A DNA stretch of 64,000 nt from Novosphingobium sp. Fuku2-ISO-50 (GTDB lineage Bacteria; Pseudomonadota; Alphaproteobacteria; Sphingomonadales; Sphingomonadaceae). The stretch lies in NCBI RefSeq assembly GCF_001519055.1, contig NZ_KQ954295.1:62001-126000 (forward strand). The letters are read 5' to 3'. The translations under genes were made by a program, and so were the position numbers. The notes under the pieces were generated by a model. The model did not search any database. It was not told the origin of the DNA and saw only the letters and a program-made list of their open reading frames with translations. Below, piece by piece: positions 41,819 through 50,770 of this stretch (its first letter is position 1; the number at the start of each line of letters is the position of its first letter).

Positions 41819-43321
41819 TCATCGCCGCATGAATTCGGGGCTGGCCAGCAGCAGCATGTTCCACTGCGGCGAGGACACCGCGCGGTCGAGCACGGCGCGG
41901 GTCTGCGCGCCGATGGTGCGGTCAAACCCGGCAAACCACAGCGCATTCTGCAATTGGGGAAAGGCCGGTTCGTCCGCCCCGCCCGGCTCTCGCGCCTTGA
42001 ACAGCCCCGCCGAGCCGTTGCCGATCGCCTTGGCGATTTCAAAGCGCGTTTCCATCTGCCCCGGTCCCGTCCAGGCCGCAGCGTCAAGCGGCCAACCGTC
42101 GGGCGTTTCGCGGCCATAAGGCGCCTCATCCATGCGGCGCAGCCAGTTCAGGATCGGATCGGCATTGCGGATCACCCGCCCGCCATAGGCATAGCGCACG
42201 GCCGAAAGGACATAATGCATCGGATCCTTGAACCCCTGCCCCAGCGAGGCGCGAAATTCATCGGAGCGCAAGACCACTGCGACGACGCGCGCGATCGTGC
42301 CGTCGCTCGCCTGCCATTGCGCGCCCATCGCATCGACCAGCGCGGGCGACGGATCATGGCCGAGCAGAAACAGCGCCAGCTTGCGCGAAACATGCGCGCG
42401 CGTCGCCGGGGCATCGGCCAAGATGCGGATTGCCTGCGCCACTTCGCCCCAGCCGGAGCCGTGGATGGTCTGGCCGAGCAGTACCTTGTCGCCGAAATCA
42501 TGCCGCGCCGGATTGAATTCGAACAGCCCGTCGCGGATATAAAGCGCGGCCTTGTCCGGCGGCAGGCGCGGCGCATCCGGAGTCAGCCGCACGCCCACGC
42601 CCGTCAGGATGCGCGCCAGTTCCTGCACGTCCTTCTGGCTATAGCCCGATCCGACGCCAAGCGTATGCAGCTCCATGATTTCGCGGGCATAGTTTTCGTT
42701 GATATGCCCGGCGGCGTTCTGATCGTTGTCGAGATATTGCAGCATCGCGGGCTGGGTCACCGTCGCGGCCAGAAGATCGCGAAAACGGCCCAGGGCATGG
42801 CTGCGCAAGGCATCGTCCCACCCGCCGAGCATCGCGCGAATCTCCCGCTTTTGGCCATGCACGCTGAAATGGTTGGCCCAGAACCAGGTAAGCTGTTCGC
42901 CCAATTGCGCCGGGGAATAGAGCGCGCGCACAATCGCGCGCGTCGTCGCCTCGCGGTAGAGATCGGCCATATCGGCCTGCCACTGCTTGTCGGCGGCGGC
43001 CTTGGCATCGGGGTCGGCCATCGCGGCGATCGCGCGGCGCCGCTCGGTCATGTCCATGACGATCTGCGCCATCGGCTGACGACTGATCCGCATGTGCGCA
43101 ATCGCCTGCGCAGCGGCGGGCGGCAGGGGCGCATCGATTGGCACGGCCAGCGCGGCAACCGGATCGCCCGCCGTCGGTGCGGGTTCATCGCCGCGCGGGC
43201 CCCAGCTCAACCGCTCGGCCATCACCAGCCGCGACGGGGTGAGTGGCGACGGGGCATCCGCCGCATCGGCGACCGAGGCGCACAGGACCAATCCGGCAGC
43301 AAGGACGCGTGTCCCGATCAT
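41819..43321 (-). CDS. DUF1800 secreted protein
   Basis: A 500-aa DUF1800 protein with an N-terminal signal peptide ('MIGTRVLAAGLVLCASVADA') and family motifs 'LTWFWANHFSVHG', 'YLDNDQNAAGHINENYAREIMELHTLG' split around the conserved NENYAREIMELH core, 'QELARILTG' and 'LRSDEFRASLG'. It is the obligate genomic partner of DUF1501 and lies 10 bases upstream. The pair is exported, one probably by Tat and the other by Sec, and presumably acts together in the periplasm. ATG 43321 starts the signal peptide; an upstream in-frame codon at 43369 gives 16 further residues without signal character. Confidence 0.9.
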   Translation of the reverse strand: MIGTRVLAAGLVLCASVADAADAPSPLTPSRLVMAERLSWGPRGDEPAPTAGDPVAALAVPIDAPLPPAAAQAIAHMRISRQPMAQIVMDMTERRRAIAAMADPDAKAAADKQWQADMADLYREATTRAIVRALYSPAQLGEQLTWFWANHFSVHGQKREIRAMLGGWDDALRSHALGRFRDLLAATVTQPAMLQYLDNDQNAAGHINENYAREIMELHTLGVGSGYSQKDVQELARILTGVGVRLTPDAPRLPPDKAALYIRDGLFEFNPARHDFGDKVLLGQTIHGSGWGEVAQAIRILADAPATRAHVSRKLALFLLGHDPSPALVDAMGAQWQASDGTIARVVAVVLRSDEFRASLGQGFKDPMHYVLSAVRYAYGGRVIRNADPILNWLRRMDEAPYGRETPDGWPLDAAAWTGPGQMETRFEIAKAIGNGSAGLFKAREPGGADEPAFPQLQNALWFAGFDRTIGAQTRAVLDRAVSSPQWNMLLLASPEFMRR

Positions 43322-43395
43322 ACCCACACCATCCAGCAATCGGCACCGATCCGGATGATAGCGCGGCAATGTTTAGCGGGACGTGAACCGCACGA

Positions 43396-44931
43396 TCAGT
43401 CGTCTGTCAGGCGATAATGCAGCGTGACGCGGCCACGCGCGGGAACCGCCAGGGCCCAGACGCGATGTCCATCCTGCAGGCCAAGCGGCGCAGAGGAATC
43501 GCGGATCGCCGCCGATGGTGTCTGCCTGAACGTCCCTTCGAAACGGATCGCAAAAGGATTGGCATTGCTGACCGTGACGGCCATCATGCGCCCGTCCTTG
43601 CGCCTGTGCGTGACGATCTGCCGCACGGTCACGTGCGGCGTCTGGGCGGTGCCGATGTCCACCCGGTCGCCGAGCGCGCGATCGTCGAGCGCGCCCTCGC
43701 CGACCACCAGCGCACCCGCTCCCCGATCCAGCAGCACGCGCACCCGCCCGCCGGGCAGCGCAAGACCCAGCCCCTCGGCCTTCCGGTTGCGTGTGCGCAC
43801 CATCAACCGCGCCGGGCCCTGACCGATCAATGCGTCGAGCGCTGCGGTATGCAGCACTTCGACCGCAATCGGGCGCGGCTCGAACAGCGCGACCTGTTTC
43901 TGGCCGCGCGCCGCAACCATCGTCGGCAGCGGCAGGCGATAGAGCTTCAGATCGCCAAGATCTTCCGCCTCGGCCACGACCGCCTTGCGCATCGCCGTCA
44001 CCATGATCTCCGCCCTCGCCATGGGGGCCGGCACCGCCATCGCGATGACGGGCGGCGGCGGAGCAACTATCGGCGGTGACGGCGTCGCGCGCGGGAAACA
44101 CTGATACGTCAGGTCGCCGTCATCATCACGCCGATCGCGCGTCTCCGAAAAATGGGGCTTGCCCGCGACGACCGCCGCCATGGTGTGCGGAAAGCTGGTG
44201 ACATCCGCGCTCGCCAGCGTGACCCAGGCGCTCAGTGTGGCGTGCCGCAGGTCGGGCGCGAGCTTCAGCACATAGTCCGCGCGCCAGTCATAGTCCCACG
44301 CCAGATAGGCCAGCCGGACCCGCACGTGCGCGGGCGCCGGGGCATCGGTCGCGATCGACAGCGTGGGCGAGGCAAACAGCCCCTCGGGCACGCCCGGATA
44401 AGCGATCGAATCCGAGAATGGGCCGCAAGTCATCGCTTCAAAGCCATGATCAGTCTCGACAATCGCCCCGCCATCGGGGGCCGAACGGATCACCGCGCGC
44501 TCTTCGCGGGTCTTGCCGGTGGCCGGGTCCTGCCGCCGCAAAGTGACCGGGCGCCCGAACCATCCCGCATAAAGATGGCGCGGCGAAAGCGCCAGCGCAT
44601 CGAGGTTCTTTTCGCGCACGCCTGTGGGCAGCCCCGACACGATCACGCTTTCCGCCAGCATCCCCGCCGCGACACCGGGGAAGCGGATGACCGCAGGCCC
44701 GGCGGGCAGATCGATGTCGCGCACCTCGCTGATCAGCGCGTAGCCCTGCAACCAGCGCGGCGGATTGCGCGCATCGGTCGCCGCAGCACCGAACCGATCG
44801 TCCGGCGCGCGATAGATCGTGACACTGGTCTCGAGCGGCGCCGAGGCCGCGACGACCGCCGCCTCCCCGCCCACCGCGCGGACGGGAAGCAGCAGGAGCC
44901 CGGCCCAGAACAGGCGCGCACAATAAGCCAC
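43396..44931 (-). CDS. DUF4139-related secreted protein, divergent paralogue
   Basis: A 511-aa exported protein (signal ~residues 1-22, ending in 'VGGEA'). It is a paralogue of the DUF4139 protein encoded directly upstream: 'LGDLKLYRLPLPTMVAARGQKQVALFE' here corresponds to 'LGDFYVYPIAGRTTLANAQQKQVSFLD' there, with similar N-terminal and C-terminal beta regions ('SVTIY', 'VTLHYRLTDD'). Just before the shared segment it has 'RAEIMVTAMRKAVV', which resembles the start of TonB-receptor plug domains (EIxVTAxR). The start is GTG 44931, 5 bases after the previous stop. Function unknown; outer-surface or periplasmic beta protein. Confidence 0.85.
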   Translation of the reverse strand: MAYCARLFWAGLLLLPVRAVGGEAAVVAASAPLETSVTIYRAPDDRFGAAATDARNPPRWLQGYALISEVRDIDLPAGPAVIRFPGVAAGMLAESVIVSGLPTGVREKNLDALALSPRHLYAGWFGRPVTLRRQDPATGKTREERAVIRSAPDGGAIVETDHGFEAMTCGPFSDSIAYPGVPEGLFASPTLSIATDAPAPAHVRVRLAYLAWDYDWRADYVLKLAPDLRHATLSAWVTLASADVTSFPHTMAAVVAGKPHFSETRDRRDDDGDLTYQCFPRATPSPPIVAPPPPVIAMAVPAPMARAEIMVTAMRKAVVAEAEDLGDLKLYRLPLPTMVAARGQKQVALFEPRPIAVEVLHTAALDALIGQGPARLMVRTRNRKAEGLGLALPGGRVRVLLDRGAGALVVGEGALDDRALGDRVDIGTAQTPHVTVRQIVTHRRKDGRMMAVTVSNANPFAIRFEGTFRQTPSAAIRDSSAPLGLQDGHRVWALAVPARGRVTLHYRLTDD

Positions 44932-44936
44932 GGCGA

Positions 44937-46463
44937 TCAGTTGCGCGTATCGAACGTGACGGTCAGCACGGTTTCGCCTTGCGCAGGCACCGCCACTTGC
45001 CAGACGCGTTCGTCGAGCGTGCGCTGTTCGCCGGGCAGGCTTTCCTGCGGCACGCGGGTATCATGCCAGCCGGTATCGAGCCCGGCTTGCGCGACTTCGA
45101 CCGTGATCGGCCGGGCCTGCGCATTGGTGACACGATATTGCATCGTCGTCTGCCAATGCGTGACCGCCATATCGACTGTCGCAATTTTGGGCGCCTTGCC
45201 CTCGCCGGTCACGCGCCAGCGTGCGACCCGCTCCCATTCGCCCGCCTCGATCTTCGCGCGCTTGACCAGTGTCGGCTGAACCTTGACGTCGAAGGCCTCG
45301 CCCGTGGGCAGCGCGAGCGTCGATCCCATCGGCGTGTGTTCGATCGCCTGTTCGCCGATGAACTGCGGCTGCCCGCGCGCATCGCGCATATAGACGCGCA
45401 CCATCCCGGCGGGCAGTGCATCGCCGACGCCGTCCTTCGCCCCGGTCGAAAACCTGATCACGCTTTGCGCGCCCTGCGGGTCGGCGGCATTGCCCGGCCC
45501 GTCGTTGCGCCAGTCGTTGCGATAGCGATAGATCTTGCGCGCCGGGGCTCCTTTCACGTCGAGAAATGAAACCTGCTTCTGCTGCGCATTGGCGAGCGTG
45601 GTGCGCCCGGCGATGGGGTAGACATAGAAATCGCCCAGCCGTTCGCGCCCGCTCGCTTCGGTGCCCGCGACTTCCATTTTCGGCGCGCGCGGCATGTACC
45701 GGCGGTTGGGCACATTTTCGCCGTCCCCCAGCGTATTGGCGACTTCGCCCGCCACGAGCAGGACATGCGCCCGGTCAAAACTGGTCCCGGTGGTGTTGTT
45801 GAGCGTGATCCAGCCCTGCACGTCGATATGGCCCGCCCCGTCCGCGCTGCCCGTCTGATCGAACAGCGCAACATAGTCCGCCTTCCACGAAAAGCCGTGA
45901 CTGAGATAGCTGAGCGTGACCGCGCGCGCGCCCGAATGCCCCGAATCGAGCCGCACCGACAGCGTCGGTCGTGCCTTCAGCCCCGGCGGCAATCCGGGAA
46001 AGACCAGCCGCGAATGGCCGATGTCGCCCAGCACTTCGATATGCCCGCCGACCTCGATCAGCGTGCCGTCATTGTTGGCCAGCACTTTGGCCGGTTCGCC
46101 GCTATCGACGCCGGTCGTCGGATTGGTGTGCATCAAGGTGACCGTCTGGCCCACCGTCTTGTCGAGCAGGCGCGCCGGCGACAGCAGGTCATAGTCGAAA
46201 TTCTGTTCGAGGATCGTTGCCTCGGGCACGGTCAGCGTCACCGTTTCGGGCTGAATCGCCGCCGAGACATCGGGAAAGGCCAGTTCCACCTCGCCTTTGC
46301 CCGGATCGATCCGCCGCACGTCCTCGATCAGCGCGAGATCGTTGTTGTAGATCGTGACGGATACATCGCCCTGCGCAATCGCCTGTACGGTCGATTGCGC
46401 GTTCGCCGCCCCGGAAAGCAGCGCAAGGAGCCCCGCGCCTGCCATTCGTGCCATGCCCGTCAT
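44937..46463 (-). CDS. DUF4139 domain secreted protein
   Basis: A 508-aa exported protein with a signal peptide ('MAGAGLLALLSGAANAQ') and a DUF4139 body: 'VSVTIYNNDLALIEDVR' (N-terminal beta strand), 'LVFPGLPPGLKARPTLSV', 'YLSHGFSWKADYVALFD', 'GWITLNNTTGTSFDRAHVLLVAGEV' in pieces, 'VRVYMRDARG' and the C-terminal immunoglobulin-like 'ETVLTVTFDTRN'. AAGGGA lies 8 bases before ATG 46463. It is followed after 5 bases by its own divergent paralogue. Function unknown; the conserved architecture suggests a cell-surface or periplasmic adhesion/assembly role. Confidence 0.9.
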   Translation of the reverse strand: MTGMARMAGAGLLALLSGAANAQSTVQAIAQGDVSVTIYNNDLALIEDVRRIDPGKGEVELAFPDVSAAIQPETVTLTVPEATILEQNFDYDLLSPARLLDKTVGQTVTLMHTNPTTGVDSGEPAKVLANNDGTLIEVGGHIEVLGDIGHSRLVFPGLPPGLKARPTLSVRLDSGHSGARAVTLSYLSHGFSWKADYVALFDQTGSADGAGHIDVQGWITLNNTTGTSFDRAHVLLVAGEVANTLGDGENVPNRRYMPRAPKMEVAGTEASGRERLGDFYVYPIAGRTTLANAQQKQVSFLDVKGAPARKIYRYRNDWRNDGPGNAADPQGAQSVIRFSTGAKDGVGDALPAGMVRVYMRDARGQPQFIGEQAIEHTPMGSTLALPTGEAFDVKVQPTLVKRAKIEAGEWERVARWRVTGEGKAPKIATVDMAVTHWQTTMQYRVTNAQARPITVEVAQAGLDTGWHDTRVPQESLPGEQRTLDERVWQVAVPAQGETVLTVTFDTRN

Positions 46464-46555
46464 CGTCTCGTCCCTTCGCCAGCCTTGGCCTGCAAGGCTA
46501 GCGCGGGCCGCGAAGAACCACGAGCAAATTGTTGTGCGTCAACGTGTTCTGGCAA

Positions 46556-48046
46556 TCAGGCCAGACGTTCCATCCGGCGCAGCGCCTTGCGCAAGGGGGC
46601 AAAATCGAGCACCAGCAGCACGATCCCATAGGCAAGCAGCCCGACCGCGCCCGTGGCAATCGCCATGACTTGCCACGGCGCGCCCCACAACGCCCCCTGC
46701 CCCGCTTGCCCAAACCGGGCGCGCAACACCATGACCACCGCAGCCAGCGCCATCGCGGCGGCCAGCGGGCGCCAGGCCTGACGCCACAGATCGGCCCGCG
46801 ACAGCCGCGCCACGCGCCCGAGCACGACCACCGTGATCGCAAAGACCAGCACCACCGCCAGCGCACGCGCCATGATCGCGCCATAAAGCCCGAACCGCAA
46901 AATCAGGATCAGCGCAGCGGGCAGCTTGATCACCATTTCGGCAAAATTGATCCACCAGGTCAGCCGCGTGCGCCCTTGCGCCATAAGCAGCGCCGAGGTG
47001 ACCGGCGTGACAAACACCGGGATGATCAACACCACGAGGTATTGCAGGTAATCGGCTGAAACCGCCCATTTTTGCCCGAGCACCATGATCACCAGCGGTC
47101 GCGCCAGCAGGCTGGCGAGGATACACACCGGCAAGAGCAGCGCGATCAGGATGGCACACGTCGCCAGCACTTTGTCGCGCGGCGCCTCCCCCTTGCGATT
47201 GATCACCGAAAAGGCCGACATCAGCGGGCGCCACAGCGGCACAAGGATGATCTGATTGGGCAAGTTGGCGAGGTCGCTCGCCATGCTGAACGCACCGAGC
47301 GAGGCGGGCGAGACAAAGCGGCTGAGAATCAGGCGGTCAAATTGCCAATTGAGCGCGCTGATGATCTGCGATGCGGAAACCCAGCCGAGAATCCCCATGA
47401 ATTCGCGCCAGCGCGCCAGGCTCAGCCGGGGCACCATCGGCGCGATCAGGTATGAAACGACCATCATGACCAGCGGCCCGGTCACCGTGCCCGCCACGAT
47501 CGCCCAGTAATTGCGCAAGACCAGCGCCGCGATCACTGCAACGACCAGCGCCGCAAACTTGCCCGCCAGTTCGATCGCGACATCCTGACGAAAATTGAGC
47601 GCGCGCGAATAGAACGCCAGCCCCGGACTGAGCATCCCGCGCATGAACGGCGACAGGCTGAGCACGAGGATCAGCGCGGCCAGCCCCGGCTGACGAAAGA
47701 ACATCGCCGCAGGCCAGGCGATCAGCGCCATGACCACGGCAAGCGCAAGCCCCCGGATCAGGCTGAGCGTGAAGGCCGTATCGAGCATCGCCCGATCAGG
47801 CTCCTGCGCGCGCACCACGACTTGCGCCACGGGCAGTTCGAAAACCGCCTCGATCACCTGCATCAGCGACATGGCAATCGCCACCAGCCCGAAATCGGGC
47901 GGAGTCAACAACCGCGCCAGCACAAGCAGGGCCGCAAAATCGAACAAGCGCGACACCAGCCGCGATCCGATCAGGAGTATGGCCCCTTTCGCGGCGCGCT
48001 GCCCGACTTGCCCGCCATGATCTTCCGACACAGCCTGCACCGTCAT
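46556..48046 (-). CDS. Polysaccharide flippase (Wzx, PST/MOP family)
   Basis: A 496-aa inner-membrane protein with 12-14 hydrophobic segments. The start 'GAILLIGSRLVSRLFDFAALLVLARLLTPPDFGLVA' contains the typical Wzx opening (LxRLLTPxDFG), followed by 'FELPVAQVVVR', 'ALNFRQDVAIELAGK' and 'NWQFDRLILSRFVSPASLGAFSMA', all typical of the WzxC/MOP group. It should flip undecaprenyl-linked repeat units to the periplasmic side. ATG 48046 is preferred to an upstream TTG (48067). It lies downstream of the GH16, polymerase and kinase genes on the same strand and forms the core export set with them. Confidence 0.92.
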   Translation of the reverse strand: MTVQAVSEDHGGQVGQRAAKGAILLIGSRLVSRLFDFAALLVLARLLTPPDFGLVAIAMSLMQVIEAVFELPVAQVVVRAQEPDRAMLDTAFTLSLIRGLALAVVMALIAWPAAMFFRQPGLAALILVLSLSPFMRGMLSPGLAFYSRALNFRQDVAIELAGKFAALVVAVIAALVLRNYWAIVAGTVTGPLVMMVVSYLIAPMVPRLSLARWREFMGILGWVSASQIISALNWQFDRLILSRFVSPASLGAFSMASDLANLPNQIILVPLWRPLMSAFSVINRKGEAPRDKVLATCAILIALLLPVCILASLLARPLVIMVLGQKWAVSADYLQYLVVLIIPVFVTPVTSALLMAQGRTRLTWWINFAEMVIKLPAALILILRFGLYGAIMARALAVVLVFAITVVVLGRVARLSRADLWRQAWRPLAAAMALAAVVMVLRARFGQAGQGALWGAPWQVMAIATGAVGLLAYGIVLLVLDFAPLRKALRRMERLA

Positions 48047-48082
48047 GCCCGCGCCGCCGCGCCGCAAACCGCCCGCGCGCGA

Positions 48083-48964
48083 TCAGCCACAATGCCCGCC
48101 GGGGCGATAGGCATAGACATGGACGTATTTCACATCGAGCACCGATGGGTTTGGCGTATTTTCGATCGAATACCCCGACCCCAGCGCCAGATTGACCAGC
48201 GGGATCAAGGGAAAGACATGGCTCTTGGGCGTATCGGTCTGCCACACGAGCCGCCGATCGAGATAATAGCCGATCGTTTGCGGGGTCACCTTGATGCCAT
48301 AATCGTGGAATGCGGTGACCAGGCTGTCGGGACGGACGGAAACCGTCGATCCGCCATGAAGCTCGGTCGCCTTGTCATGCGTCCACAGATGCAATGACGT
48401 GTGATAGGTCTCTGGAAACTGGCCGTAATATTCGATCACGTCGAGTTCGAGCGAGGGGCGCTTGTCCCCCTGAGGGCGCAAACTCGCAAGCCAGAACGCG
48501 GGCCAGGTGCCCGGCCCCGGCGGCATTTTCATGCGCGCCTCGAAATAGCCATAGCGTTCGCCATGGCCGTGCCCCGCGCCGTCGCCCGCCGCAATCAGCC
48601 CCGATTGCCAGCGACCATTGGCCATTTTGCGCGCGGTGATGTGCAACAGGCCATGGTCGACTGCAAACGGACCATCGGGCCCGGGATCGGCAAAGCGCGC
48701 ATCGCCGAAATCGCCATTCCACGGGGTATGGGCGATCCAGTTCGCCTTGCCCGCGGTGTCTTTCCCCCCGGCCGCTTTACCCCCGACATCCTTGCCGCCC
48801 AGATCGCGCGCAACCACGCGAAAGTCGGCGAAATCCTCAAAGAAACTGGGGGTCATCCCGCACATGTCGAGTTGATCCCGTTCGGGGCGGGCACTGGCCG
48901 GGGCCATTGCGCCAAGGCTTGGCAGGAGCAGGCACAGCGCAAGGCGCAATCCGGGCAGTCGCAT
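48083..48964 (-). CDS. Secreted glycoside hydrolase family 16
   Basis: A 293-aa secreted GH16 enzyme with a signal peptide ('LRLALCLLLPSLGAMAPASA') and the catalytic signature 'LELDVIEYYGQ': nucleophile E173, D175 and acid E178. Upstream motifs 'RYGYFEARMKMPPGPGTWPAFWL' in pieces and 'TYHTSLHLW' complete the beta-sandwich cleft. GH16 members cut beta-1,3/1,4-glucans and related glycans; inside an EPS locus it probably trims or sizes the polymer. An unusual five-residue repeat (GGKDV-GGKAA-GGKDT-AGK, residues 56-73) is inserted before the catalytic domain. ATG 48964 follows AAGGA by 7 bases. Confidence 0.92.
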   Translation of the reverse strand: MRLPGLRLALCLLLPSLGAMAPASARPERDQLDMCGMTPSFFEDFADFRVVARDLGGKDVGGKAAGGKDTAGKANWIAHTPWNGDFGDARFADPGPDGPFAVDHGLLHITARKMANGRWQSGLIAAGDGAGHGHGERYGYFEARMKMPPGPGTWPAFWLASLRPQGDKRPSLELDVIEYYGQFPETYHTSLHLWTHDKATELHGGSTVSVRPDSLVTAFHDYGIKVTPQTIGYYLDRRLVWQTDTPKSHVFPLIPLVNLALGSGYSIENTPNPSVLDVKYVHVYAYRPGGHCG

Positions 48965-49047
48965 GATAATTCCTTGAAAGACGCAATGCCGTGAGTGTCG
49001 ACCCGAGCACCGGCGCAAAACCGCCCACCCTGATCACCCGGCAGGGA

Positions 49048-50502
49048 TCAAACTGTCGCCAGCGTGGCGACCGGCGACAAATCGAGCACTGACCGGCCGA
49101 CGCCGCGCGCGCTGCGGCTGCGCAGCGCCAGCGCCGCGCCGCTGAGCAAGGCAAAATCGCTGCCCGGATCGCAATTGGGCGCCGTCACGCCGGCTATCAC
49201 GATCGCCATCAGCATGGCCCAGGCACAAGCCCCCGCCACCGCCAGGTCCGGGTCGGCGATGGGGATATAGGTCGACCAGCGCAGCGGCTTGAACGCGGTC
49301 AGGCAATGCGCGGCGAGCGCAACCGCGCCGATCACCCCGACACAGCCGAGCACCGCCGTAAACAGGCTCGACGAGCGGAAGCTGCCCGGCCCGACGCCGA
49401 TGCCCCAGGTTTCGACAAAGGCCTGATACCCCTGCATGGCCCAGAACCTGCGCTGAATCCCCGATTCCGAAGACATCTTGTCGAACAGCAAATGCTGCGC
49501 AAACGTCATGATCCGTTCGACCAGTTGCGGCTGCCAGATCAGCACGAGCCCGCAAGCCACGACCGCGCCGATCGCCAAGGCCCCGAGCCAGAGCGCGCGA
49601 TCCGCCGGCATCGCCCCGGGAATGACCAGACTGCGCAAGGCCAGCAGGCCAAACCAGACGGCAAGGGCAACATAGGCCGTGGCCGACGTGCTGGCGAGCA
49701 GAGCCGCCCCAAGGCACAGCGCCGCCGCCCCCGTCAACACCGGCTCCACCCGGCGCAGCCAGCATTCGGCCAGAAACACGAACCAGATCGCGCCATAGGC
49801 GGCATAGCTGGACGGTTCGGGCGAAATCCCCGACATCCGCGCCACGCCTTCGATCTGCTGATCGAGCTGCGCATAGCTGCCGTTGCGGAAAAACCCGAGC
49901 GCGAGGTCGATCGCAGTACCCTTGCCGAGCACCGACAGAAAGCCGACCGCGCAATGGATCAGGCCGACCACCGCCATCGTGCGTACCAGCGTGACGCGGC
50001 CCGCCGGCGCCTTGCACGCGACATGGGCCACGACCGCCGCCGCGAATGTCCCCATCAGATAGACCGACGAGGTCAGATTCTGCGCCGAGGGCCCAAACGG
50101 CCGCGTCGCCAGCAGATAACTGAGCCGACTGGTATAAGTCGCCCCGCTTTCGGCGCGCAGCGGAGCAAAATCGAACCGCCCGCCAAACAGGCGTGGCCCG
50201 ATATAGGCCATGATCACGCCATAGGCGACAAACACCAGCAGCCAGACATTGGCTTCGACCGCGCGCGCCGTGGCGCGAAGCTGGCCCGACCCCGGCACGA
50301 GCAGGCGCATGGCCATGAACAGCAGCGCGAAATCGAGCGGCGGGATCGACGACCCCGATCCGAGCGAGCCCAGCACGATCGCCGCAGAACCGGCAAACAG
50401 CGTAGTGACCAACAGGAAGGCAAACATCGCCTCGACACTGCCGGCCAGAAACAGGGCCAGGCCGACAAGGATCTGGATGGCGCCGATGATTGTCAGTTGC
50501 AT
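49048..50502 (-). CDS. Exopolysaccharide polymerase-like membrane protein (Wzy type)
   Basis: A 484-aa polytopic protein with roughly 11-12 transmembrane segments and a large periplasmic loop around residues 190-230 ('RNGSYAQLDQQIEGVARMSGISPEPSSYAAY'; key part SPEPSSYA). This loop and the overall topology resemble the putative polymerases of sphingan clusters (GelG/SpsG-like), though Wzy sequences are poorly conserved and the call rests mainly on topology and neighbourhood. Position between GH16 and the co-polymerase/kinase gene supports it. The C-terminal ~40 residues are soluble. Confidence 0.8.
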   Translation of the reverse strand: MQLTIIGAIQILVGLALFLAGSVEAMFAFLLVTTLFAGSAAIVLGSLGSGSSIPPLDFALLFMAMRLLVPGSGQLRATARAVEANVWLLVFVAYGVIMAYIGPRLFGGRFDFAPLRAESGATYTSRLSYLLATRPFGPSAQNLTSSVYLMGTFAAAVVAHVACKAPAGRVTLVRTMAVVGLIHCAVGFLSVLGKGTAIDLALGFFRNGSYAQLDQQIEGVARMSGISPEPSSYAAYGAIWFVFLAECWLRRVEPVLTGAAALCLGAALLASTSATAYVALAVWFGLLALRSLVIPGAMPADRALWLGALAIGAVVACGLVLIWQPQLVERIMTFAQHLLFDKMSSESGIQRRFWAMQGYQAFVETWGIGVGPGSFRSSSLFTAVLGCVGVIGAVALAAHCLTAFKPLRWSTYIPIADPDLAVAGACAWAMLMAIVIAGVTAPNCDPGSDFALLSGAALALRSRSARGVGRSVLDLSPVATLATV

Positions 50503-50770
50503 GACCGAAATCCCGGTAAGAGGTGCCCGCGCTCAAGGGTGGCTGACATGATCGGTGCGCAGAAGCCCGGAGGTCTCTGGCCGATCGTCCACCCGATGCG
50601 GATCGAAGGCGCAGGCTGAAAAGGCAGCGGGCGATGGCGGCGGTGGCCCGTGAAGGGATACGCGATGGAACCCGTGGCCAACCGCTGCCGACGTCCGTCC
50701 CGGCCCCGGCATCAGGCCGGGCAACCGGGTCTGGCGAGCAGGAAGCATGCCTCCTGCCCGCCATGATCGA

